Source: Burkholderiales bacterium (GTDB lineage: Bacteria > Pseudomonadota > Gammaproteobacteria > Burkholderiales > Usitatibacteraceae). Taken from it: DNA of 10,868 nt. Where the stretch lies: positions 1-10,868 of the forward strand of contig JANXWW010000117.1 in NCBI GenBank assembly GCA_025350945.1, read 5' to 3'. Positions within the stretch are counted from its first letter, which is position 1, and the number at the start of each line of letters is the position of its first letter. Shown in pieces: positions 5,187 through 10,868 of the stretch. The notes below the pieces were generated by a model, which was not told the origin of the DNA, made no database searches, and worked only from the letters and a program-made list of their open reading frames with translations. The position numbers were made by a program, and so were the translations under genes.

Positions 5187-8100
5187 TCAGTCCTCACCTG
5201 CTTGTGGCTGTGGCTGTGGCTGCAGCTGTGGCTGCGGCGCGGCGATAGGCGGCACGCTTGATTTTGGCGACGTCTTGGCGCGATGTCCGCGCGCAAACAC
5301 CGTGTAAAACGCAGGCACCACAAACAGTGTCAGCATCGTCCCCAATGTCATCCCACCCACAATCACCCAGCCGATTTGCTGACGCGATTCAGCGCCCGCG
5401 CCTGATGCAATCGCGAGCGGTACGGCCCCCAGCACAGTCGCGCCGGTGGTCATCAAAATAGGCCGCAAACGTAACACCGCCGCCTCAATCACAGCATCTT
5501 TCACGTTGCGACCTTGCTCCTGCAATTGATTGGCAAATTCCACAATCAAAATGCCGTGCTTGGTGATTAGGCCGACCAAGGTGATAAGGCCGATTTTCGA
5601 AAATACATTTAGCGAATTTCCTGTCAACCATAGCGCAATCAGCGCACCGGCAATTGACAACGGGACGGTCAGCATGATGACAAACGGATCTACAAAACTT
5701 TCAAATTGCGCGGCCAGCACCAAATAAATAAACGCTAACGCGAGCGAAAAAGTCAGCAGCAAGGTTGACGCACCTTCGGCGAATTCCCGTGACTGACCTG
5801 ACAGATCCGTTTGTACTTTCGGCAAAACCGTTTGCGCGGCAGTGCTCATGGCCGCTAATGCTTCGCCCAGACTGGCACCGGGCGCGATTTCAGCGTTGAT
5901 GGTGGCCGAACGCAGCCGATTAAAGTGATTCAAATTTTTCGGGGCAACGCCTTCCTTCAAGCTGGTGAGATTCGATAGTGGTACCATTTCACCCGAACGC
6001 GAACGCACAAAAATATCCGAGATGTCGTTTGGTGTATTGCGATCATCGGGTGCCACTTGCACGATCACATCGTACTGCTCGCCGCCTTGTTTAAAGCGCG
6101 TGACAACTCGTCCGCCCAGCATCGTCTCCAGCGTACGACCCACAGTCTCCACCGGCACACCCAAGTCGCCCAATTTTTCGCGATTTACTGCGACGCGTAA
6201 TTCAGGTTGATTTAAGCGCAGATCGCTATCAATATTGGTCATGGTCGGTGATTTGCGCGCTTCTTCGGTGAGGCGTTCCACCATTTGTGCGAGCACCGGA
6301 TATTCAGCCTGCGTCATCACCACAAATTGCAGCGGCTTCTCGCGCCCGCCCAGCGTTGGCGGTGTGAGCGGGAACGCGTTAATGCCGGGAATAGCGCGCA
6401 TTTGCGGGCGAATCTCGTTGGCGATTTCTACCGTACTGCGTTTGCGCTCAGCCCACGGCTTGGTAATCAAAACAGAAAAGCCCGCGTCTGGCGTGGGGTT
6501 GCCTGCGTTAATAAAATAGCGGGAGCCTTCCGGTACGCTGGCGTAGATGGCCTCCATTTGTTTCATGTAGCCCGCAGTGTAGGCGATGGTGGAGCCTTCA
6601 GGCGCGCTCACTGCGCCGAAAATAACGCCGCGATCTTCGATCGGCGCCAGCTCCGATTTCAAATTCACAAACAGCGGCACAGAAATACCCACAAACGCCA
6701 ACCAGATGAAGCCCGCAATCCAGCGGTGGCCGAGCGAAGCGGTAAGAAGGCGGCGGTAGGCCTCGGTTTGCCAGGTAAAAAAGCCTTCAATTGCGTTGTA
6801 AACGCGACCATGTGATGGCTGATGTTTCAACAGTTTGGAGCACATCATCGGCGAGAGCGTGAGTGCAATAAAGCCTGACACCACGACTGCGCCTGCCAGT
6901 GCTAACGCGAATTCAATAAATAGCCGGTCTGTGCGTGTCTGGCCGAAGGCGAGCGGCGCGTAAACGGCTGCCAGTGTGATGGTCATCGCGATAATCGCAA
7001 AGCCAATTTCGCGCGAGCCGATGAGCGCGGCTTCGAACGGCTTCATGCCTTTTTCCATATTGCGGTAAATGTTTTCCATCACCACAATCGCGTCATCCAC
7101 CACCAGCCCAATCGCCAGCACCATCGCCAGCAGCGTTAAAATATTGATCGTAAAACCGGCAGCGTAGAGCAATGTAAAGGTGCCGATTAGCGAGATTGGA
7201 ATCGTCACTAGCGGAATCAATGTTGCGCGGATATTGCGCAGAAAAATAAAAATCACCAGCGCAACTAGCGCGATGGCTTCAATCACGGTGCGAAAAACAT
7301 TCTTGGTCGATTCTTCAATAAATACGGCTGAATCGTATGACAGCGTTAGCTTCATCCCTTCAGGCAAAGTCTTGTTGATCTCCTCAATTTCCTTCCGTAC
7401 TGCAACCGCGAGATCAAGTGTGTTCGCAGTCGATTGACGAACCACACCGAGCGATATGGCCGCATCGCCACGAAAGCGAGTAATGGTGCGTTCGGATGCA
7501 GGTGCGATCTCGACCCGCGCCACATCACGAATCCTGACCGGATAGCCGGTCGCGTCGCGAATAATCATCGCGCCGAATTGTTCGGGGGTAAATAAATCGG
7601 TTTGCGACAGCACATTGAATTCACGTTGCGAACTCTCGATTCGGCCTGCCGGAATTTCCACGTTTTGTCGGCGCACAGCGTCTTCAACATCGGCGGGCGT
7701 GAGCTTGTAGGCAGCGAGTTTGCCGCGATCCAGCCATACGCGCATGGAAGTTTTACGCTCGCCATTAATGCGTACATCAGCAGCGCCGGGCAAAGTTGCC
7801 AGGCGCGGGCGAATGTATAAATTCGCGTAATCGGATTGTTCAACCTGCGTGTGGCGTTTGCTGGCGAAGGCGATGAATAGAATCGGAAAGGCGTCAGCTT
7901 CTGTTTTGGCAATCACCGGTTCATCAATACCCTGCGGCAAGCGTCCGCGCACACGCGAAACTTTGTCGCGCACATCAGCTGCGGCGGAATCGGGATTGCG
8001 CGAGAGTTTAAAGCGCACCGTGATATCGCTCTGCTCGCTACGCGATGTGGAGGTCATGATATCCACGCCCTCAATGCCGGATAGTGAATCTTCCAGCGGC

Positions 8101-8294
8101 TTCGTCACTTGCGATTCAATCACATCAGCCGATGCACCGCGGTAAACAGTCGTGACATTTACAATCGGCTCATCAATTTTGGGCAGCTCACGAACGGACA
8201 ATCGCGAGTACGAAATAATGCCAATTAGCACAATGACCAACGAGATGACTGTCGCGAAGACAGGCCGCTTGATGCAAATGTCAGATAGCGTCAT
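5187..8294 (-). CDS. RND efflux permease, HAE1/AcrB-like
   Basis: This 1035-residue inner-membrane proton-driven exporter is of full family length. The N-terminal RPVFATVISLVIVLIG (10-25) is the first membrane segment, followed by a periplasmic porter domain, a membrane block at about 337-490, a second porter domain, and a final membrane block at about 844-1000. Proton-relay residues are D400 and D401 in AIGLVVDDAIVVMENI (TM4) and K912 in GLITKHGILIVEF (TM10), as in AcrB. Its ATG lies 2 bp after the adaptor stop codon, so the two genes form an operon and are probably translationally coupled. No outer-membrane factor gene adjoins, so a TolC-like partner must be encoded elsewhere. The extreme C-terminus is a Gln-Pro repeat tail. 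Charged acidic signatures of heavy-metal (HME) pumps were not seen in TM4, so drugs, solvents or similar compounds are more likely substrates; the true substrate is unknown. Confidence 0.95.
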   Translation of the reverse strand: MTLSDICIKRPVFATVISLVIVLIGIISYSRLSVRELPKIDEPIVNVTTVYRGASADVIESQVTKPLEDSLSGIEGVDIMTSTSRSEQSDITVRFKLSRNPDSAAADVRDKVSRVRGRLPQGIDEPVIAKTEADAFPILFIAFASKRHTQVEQSDYANLYIRPRLATLPGAADVRINGERKTSMRVWLDRGKLAAYKLTPADVEDAVRRQNVEIPAGRIESSQREFNVLSQTDLFTPEQFGAMIIRDATGYPVRIRDVARVEIAPASERTITRFRGDAAISLGVVRQSTANTLDLAVAVRKEIEEINKTLPEGMKLTLSYDSAVFIEESTKNVFRTVIEAIALVALVIFIFLRNIRATLIPLVTIPISLIGTFTLLYAAGFTINILTLLAMVLAIGLVVDDAIVVMENIYRNMEKGMKPFEAALIGSREIGFAIIAMTITLAAVYAPLAFGQTRTDRLFIEFALALAGAVVVSGFIALTLSPMMCSKLLKHQPSHGRVYNAIEGFFTWQTEAYRRLLTASLGHRWIAGFIWLAFVGISVPLFVNLKSELAPIEDRGVIFGAVSAPEGSTIAYTAGYMKQMEAIYASVPEGSRYFINAGNPTPDAGFSVLITKPWAERKRSTVEIANEIRPQMRAIPGINAFPLTPPTLGGREKPLQFVVMTQAEYPVLAQMVERLTEEARKSPTMTNIDSDLRLNQPELRVAVNREKLGDLGVPVETVGRTLETMLGGRVVTRFKQGGEQYDVIVQVAPDDRNTPNDISDIFVRSRSGEMVPLSNLTSLKEGVAPKNLNHFNRLRSATINAEIAPGASLGEALAAMSTAAQTVLPKVQTDLSGQSREFAEGASTLLLTFSLALAFIYLVLAAQFESFVDPFVIMLTVPLSIAGALIALWLTGNSLNVFSKIGLITLVGLITKHGILIVEFANQLQEQGRNVKDAVIEAAVLRLRPILMTTGATVLGAVPLAIASGAGAESRQQIGWVIVGGMTLGTMLTLFVVPAFYTVFARGHRAKTSPKSSVPPIAAPQPQLQPQPQPQAGED
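5204..5237. repeat. Hexanucleotide repeat tract in the 3' end of the RND gene
   Basis: Degenerate copies of GTGGCT/GCAGCT lie here on the plus strand and encode the tail QPQLQPQPQPQ of the efflux permease, just before its stop. The unit is six bases, so gain or loss of copies would lengthen or shorten the tail without a frameshift. Confidence 0.75.
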
Positions 8295-8296
8295 AA

Positions 8297-9436
8297 CTAG
8301 CTTTTAGGTGCCGCTGCTGGCGCAGATGTGGCGGTGGGGCTGGCGGCAGAGGCAGGCGTCGCGGCCACTTTCACTGGCGCACCATCGCGAATTTTGAGTT
8401 GTCCTGCCGTGACAATTACGTCGTCTTTAACAATACCGCGCAATATCTCCACCTCACCTTCGCGACGTTGACCGATTTCAACTTTGATTCGCGCAGCACG
8501 CCCATCGATTATGCGATACACATAAAATTCTTCACCCTGCGGCAGCAACGCCTGCTCTGGAATCGTCATGGCATCTTGTACATCGCTGGTAAGCAAGCGC
8601 ACGCGCGCAAACATGCCTGGTCTGAGGCGCGCATCGGCATTTTTTACCACCGCGCGGATCACGATGGAGCGGCCATTGGCGTCGAGCAAAGGGTTGATCG
8701 CCAACACTTTTCCTTCGAATGACTGATTGGGAAAAGCATCGAGATTGACCTGTAGCGATTGGCCGGCCGCCACTTGTTTTAAAAATATTTCAGGCACGCG
8801 AAAGTCAACTTTGAGCGGATCAAGCGCCTCCAGATTCGCGATATCCTGACCATCGCGAATGTAATCGCCAACACTGACTGAACGCAAGCCGACGGTGCCG
8901 GAAAAGGGCGCTTTGATTTCGAGCTTCGTCAGTTTTGCGGAAGCTAGATCGTACGAAGCTTGTGCCACGCGAAAATTATTTTCTGCTTCATCTTTTGCCT
9001 GGCTTGAGATGAAACCCTTCTTCTGCAAATCGATGGCGCGATCCAGTTTGTTTTTATTTAAGTTTAAATTAGCTTCTGCTTGTTGCAGTTCAGCCTTTTG
9101 CACGGAGGTGTCGAAGCGAACCAGTGTTGTGCCTTTGCGCACAGGCTTGCCTTCCTGAAAGAGTATTTCTGCAATTCGCCCCGCTACTTCAGGCCGAATC
9201 ACCACTGATTCGTCTGAACGAAGCGAGCCTACCGCAGTAATTCCTTGCGCCAGTTTTGAGGTTTTAACGACGGCCGTTTCCACCATCGTTCCGCCATCGG
9301 TCTTGGCTGGCGCGCTTGTAGGCATGGCCGTGGGGGTTGCCGTCTGACTTTTGCCCAACCAGTAAGCGCTCGCGCCTACGGCGGCAAGAAGCGCCACCGA
9401 GGCAGTGGCTAGCAGTAGAGGAAATTGTTTTTTCAT
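8297..9436 (-). CDS. RND efflux periplasmic adaptor (membrane fusion protein)
   Basis: This 379-residue HlyD/AcrA-family adaptor bridges the inner-membrane pump to an outer-membrane channel. Residues 6-28 form a hydrophobic N-terminal segment. No lipobox cysteine is present, so the protein is probably anchored by an uncleaved helix or cleaved by signal peptidase I rather than lipidated. The two lipoyl half-motifs are at about 78-109 (IRPEVAGRIAEILFQEGKPV) and 173-201 (IKAPFSGTVGLRSVSVGDYI). A coiled-coil hairpin lies between them (110-170), and the beta-barrel and membrane-proximal domains follow (205-355), including RLRPGMFARVRL and TIPEQALLP. A 20-residue Ala/Pro/Ser/Thr tail ends the protein. 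The ATG at 9434-9436 has no strong Shine-Dalgarno. It is first in the operon, 2 bp before the permease gene, and substrate specificity cannot be deduced. Confidence 0.95.
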   Translation of the reverse strand: MKKQFPLLLATASVALLAAVGASAYWLGKSQTATPTAMPTSAPAKTDGGTMVETAVVKTSKLAQGITAVGSLRSDESVVIRPEVAGRIAEILFQEGKPVRKGTTLVRFDTSVQKAELQQAEANLNLNKNKLDRAIDLQKKGFISSQAKDEAENNFRVAQASYDLASAKLTKLEIKAPFSGTVGLRSVSVGDYIRDGQDIANLEALDPLKVDFRVPEIFLKQVAAGQSLQVNLDAFPNQSFEGKVLAINPLLDANGRSIVIRAVVKNADARLRPGMFARVRLLTSDVQDAMTIPEQALLPQGEEFYVYRIIDGRAARIKVEIGQRREGEVEILRGIVKDDVIVTAGQLKIRDGAPVKVAATPASAASPTATSAPAAAPKS

Positions 9437-9550
9437 GGGTAATGCCGGGTTTATGGTGCGCCACGGTGTGTGGACTTAGGCTGGACGAGGATCAACGATA
9501 CAGATCGAAAACATGCCCAGAGTATGCTGGCGCGTTTTGTGCTCAGCCAT

Positions 9551-9563
9551 ATTATCAATTATC
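9551..9563 (-). promoter_or_regulatory. Possible -10 region for the efflux operon
   Basis: Two minus-strand GATAAT boxes lie at 9551-9556 and 9558-9563 in the 189-bp spacer upstream of the adaptor gene. No good -35 hexamer stands at 16-18 bp from either, so this is a weak candidate. If used, the leader would be about 105-110 bases. It contains a 24-codon frame (9476-9550) without a visible ribosome site, which I do not call a gene. Confidence 0.25.
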
Positions 9564-9581
9564 GCTTGTTTGTAGCGTTGA

Positions 9582-9604
9582 AAGTGAATTGGTGGAAGTG
9601 AATT
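9582..9604. repeat. 9-bp direct repeat upstream of the efflux operon
   Basis: AAGTGAATT occurs at 9582-9590 and 9596-9604, 14 bp apart start to start. It lies upstream of the candidate -10 boxes of the efflux operon and just downstream of the ydcH-like stop. It could be a regulator site or chance. Confidence 0.5.
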
Positions 9605-9625
9605 AGTTCATAACAGATTCAGCCG

Positions 9626-9841
9626 TTATGCCTGAATATCCGGAGTCAATTGCGCTTCTAGGAATGAAATTTGATCTTTGAGCAGCAACTTGCGCTTTTT
9701 CATGCGGCGTAACTGTAATTGATCGTGGGTAGGCGTGGCGGCCAGGGTATTGAGTGCCAGGTCGAGATCGCGATGTTCTTCTCGTAGTTCGACTAGGCGT
9801 GCTTCGATTGCAGCGGTGTTATCGGATTCAATAGTGGGCAT
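9626..9841 (-). CDS. DUF465 / YdcH-family small protein
   Basis: This 71-residue, highly charged cytoplasmic protein is predicted to be nearly all helical. The family signature LRRMKKRKLLLKDQISFLE is at residues 44-62, preceded by a helix rich in Glu, Arg and Leu (11-33) and a short TPTHD turn. Together these suggest a helical hairpin or coiled coil. The length is normal for DUF465. The function of this widespread proteobacterial family is not established to my knowledge. The ATG at 9839-9841 is preceded by AGGA about 12 bases upstream, a rather long spacing. It is monocistronic in appearance, upstream of but on the same strand as the efflux operon (189 bp apart), and divergent from the HD-domain gene. 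Confidence 0.9.
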   Translation of the reverse strand: MPTIESDNTAAIEARLVELREEHRDLDLALNTLAATPTHDQLQLRRMKKRKLLLKDQISFLEAQLTPDIQA

Positions 9842-9865
9842 GAATGATGAATTTCCTTTGTATCG

Positions 9866-9894
9866 AATATACCGCTTTAATCAAAAGCCATAAA
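9866..9894 (-). promoter_or_regulatory. Candidate promoter for the ydcH-like gene
   Basis: On the minus strand, TATATT at 9866-9871 (five of six bases of the -10 consensus) lies 17 bp from TTTATG at 9889-9894 (weak -35). Transcription would begin near 9859, giving a leader of under 20 bases that still includes most of the AAGGA ribosome site. TTGATT/TACAAA slightly downstream is an alternative pair. Matched by eye. Confidence 0.35.
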
Positions 9895-9978
9895 GGGCTA
9901 GATGCGGAATCAAGTGCAGCAAGTTTTTGGAATCAGGGATGAGTGGGCACTATTGAGCGCCTAAAAGTGTCACACGAG

Positions 9979-9993
9979 TGTCGCAAAGCGACA
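9979..9993. repeat. Short perfect inverted repeat (TGTCGC-AAA-GCGACA)
   Basis: Six-base arms enclose a three-base loop in the spacer between the divergent ydcH-like and HD-domain genes. No T-run follows on either strand, so it is not a standard terminator. It could be a small hairpin in a leader or a protein-binding site. Confidence 0.5.
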
Positions 9994-10011
9994 GCTGACG
10001 GCTGCCAGATT

Positions 10012-10047
10012 TGGTAACTGAGGTGGTAACTGGGGCGGTAATTGAGT
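10012..10047. repeat. Three tandem 12-bp repeats upstream of the HD-domain gene
   Basis: The copies are TGGTAACTGAGG (10012-10023), TGGTAACTGGGG (10024-10035) and the more diverged CGGTAATTGAGT (10036-10047). They are head to tail with no spacer and end about 63 bp before the start codon of the HD gene. The period is slightly more than one helical turn, so a regulator could bind the copies on nearly the same face. Replication slippage is the simpler explanation. Confidence 0.75.
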
Positions 10048-10057
10048 AATTTTAAGT

Positions 10058-10079
10058 AAGTACTGTCATTACAGTATTT
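10058..10079. promoter_or_regulatory. Candidate operator: inverted repeat TACTGT-CATT-ACAGTA
   Basis: The perfect core at 10061-10076 has six-base arms and a four-base centre. After one mismatch on each side, the flanking AA (10058-10059) and TT (10078-10079) also pair. The site ends about 32 bp before the start codon of the HD-domain gene, a usual position for a repressor site. No regulator in the window is known to bind it. Its half-sites resemble those of LexA, but the spacing is 4 bp too short. Confidence 0.5.
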
Positions 10080-10110
10080 CAAGACGGTCAGAATTTTGAA
10101 TGGAATGTGA

Positions 10111-10868
10111 ATGCAAGTCCGGCGTAATGATTTTGATGTGACCAACCGTATCCAAACCACCGATCAGATGGTGGTGGAGCGCGAGATCAACAGGCTGTTT
10201 CGCCTGCTCTATCCCGGTGCTAATCACGCGCTCATGGATCGCGCTTTTGCGGATTTTGCTGCGCTGTATCGGGGTGAATATGTCGGCTATCAGGCCAGCG
10301 ATACGCGTTTTCATGATGTACAAAATGTGATGGAAGTGGTGCTCGCCATGGCGCGATTGATGGACGGCTACGAGCGTTCGCGGCGCGATTCACCGCCACT
10401 GAATGTGCGCCTGTTTCAGCTGGGCATTTTGCTGGCGCTGTTTCACGACATTGGCTATTTGCGAAAAACCAGCGATTTCACTGCGCTGAACGGTGCGTTT
10501 TATACCGCTTCGCATGTGTCGCGCGGCGTGCAATTTTTGCGCGAATATTTACCAAAAGTGGGTTTGGCAGAACTCCAGGAAACCGGTGCAGAGCTTTTAC
10601 ATTTTACCGGTGTTGAAAAATCCGTTGCCGATATTGCGGTCGCAGACCCTCTGCTTCGCTTCCTCGGTAATTTGTTGGGCTCGGCAGAAATTATGGCGCA
10701 AATGGCGGATCGTTGCTACCTCGAAAAATGCCGTGATCGTCTCTATCCCGAATTTGTTGAAGCCGGATTAGCAACCAAACAGACCGCGGCGGGGGCTGAA
10801 ATTGTTTATAAATCAGGCGAAGATTTAGTGCAGCAAACGCCAGCGTTTTTTGCAGCCGCCGTAAATCG
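10111..10868 (+). CDS. HD-domain phosphohydrolase-like protein, partial
   Basis: 252 residues are visible, and the gene continues past the right edge. The pattern is that of a metal-dependent HD-superfamily hydrolase: H68 (RFHDVQN), the HD pair H112-D113 (ALFHDIGYLR), H135 (TASHVSRG), H164 (LLHFTG) and D179 (VADP). A segment at about 190-215 with GSAEIMAQMADRCYLEKCRDRLY completes a mostly helical domain. HD proteins of this kind cleave phosphoester bonds in nucleotides or cyclic nucleotides; the substrate here is not evident. The HD-GYP signature of cyclic-di-GMP phosphodiesterases was not seen. The ATG at 10111 directly follows an in-frame TGA and is therefore the first possible start; a weak TGGA lies six bases upstream. 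It is divergent from the ydcH-like gene and preceded by tandem and inverted repeats that may control it. Confidence 0.82.
   Translation, partial: MQVRRNDFDVTNRIQTTDQMVVEREINRLFRLLYPGANHALMDRAFADFAALYRGEYVGYQASDTRFHDVQNVMEVVLAMARLMDGYERSRRDSPPLNVRLFQLGILLALFHDIGYLRKTSDFTALNGAFYTASHVSRGVQFLREYLPKVGLAELQETGAELLHFTGVEKSVADIAVADPLLRFLGNLLGSAEIMAQMADRCYLEKCRDRLYPEFVEAGLATKQTAAGAEIVYKSGEDLVQQTPAFFAAAVN

Noticed and set aside
6285..6815. A 176-codon open frame antisense to the RND permease.
   Set aside because: It is a shadow of a strongly conserved gene, and its composition is typical of antisense frames.
9476..9550. A 24-codon frame on the minus strand upstream of the efflux adaptor, possibly a leader peptide.
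   Set aside because: No Shine-Dalgarno, no run of regulatory codons, and no terminator or alternative hairpin pair was found near it.
10061..10076. LexA (SOS) box upstream of the HD gene.
   Set aside because: The half-sites match, but CTG and CAG are six bases apart instead of ten, so the standard enterobacterial spacing is not met.
10069..10323. An 84-codon minus-strand frame over the start of the HD-domain gene.
   Set aside because: It overlaps the well-supported HD gene and has no recognisable domain or start signal.

Overview
The window looks like bacterial chromosome from a betaproteobacterium. The supporting signs are a Fur-family regulator of the type common in that class, a DUF465/YdcH protein, a PhnDCEE-type ABC transporter, a proteobacterial-type EgtD, a two-gene RND efflux operon, and evenly mixed base composition. 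The genus cannot be read from the sequence. No rRNA, tRNA, CRISPR, insertion sequence or phage gene was seen. All genes appear intact except the two cut by the window edges.

Layout from left to right. At 1-369 (minus) is the N-terminal part of a Fur/Zur-family regulator that runs off the left edge. At 583-4068 (minus) is a four-gene ABC transporter operon, read phnD-like, phnC-like, phnE-like, phnE-like, with a strong stem-loop between the first two genes. At 4217-5182 (plus), divergent from that operon, is an EgtD-type L-histidine N-alpha-methyltransferase, the first enzyme of ergothioneine synthesis. It is preceded by an 11-bp tandem repeat that creates a four-codon minicistron overlapping its start codon. 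At 5187-9436 (minus), tail to tail with egtD and only 4 bp away, are an HAE1-type RND efflux permease and its periplasmic adaptor. At 9626-9841 (minus) is a small DUF465/YdcH-like protein. After a regulatory-looking gap with a tandem repeat and a clean inverted repeat comes an HD-domain hydrolase-like gene from 10111 (plus) that is cut by the right edge.

The most interesting reading is the pairing of the ABC transporter with egtD. The binding protein is PhnD-like, but it resembles a branch that I recall being annotated as putative selenate-binding. No C-P lyase or phosphite dehydrogenase gene is present here. EgtD makes hercynine, the precursor of ergothioneine and also of the selenium analogue selenoneine. 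A divergent oxyanion transporter next to egtD therefore suggests, without proving, a link between selenium (or sulfur or phosphorus oxyanion) uptake and hercynine-derived antioxidants. No egtB/senA, senB or selD gene lies in the window, so those partners would have to be elsewhere. The efflux operon, the YdcH gene and the HD gene show no obvious functional tie to this pair.
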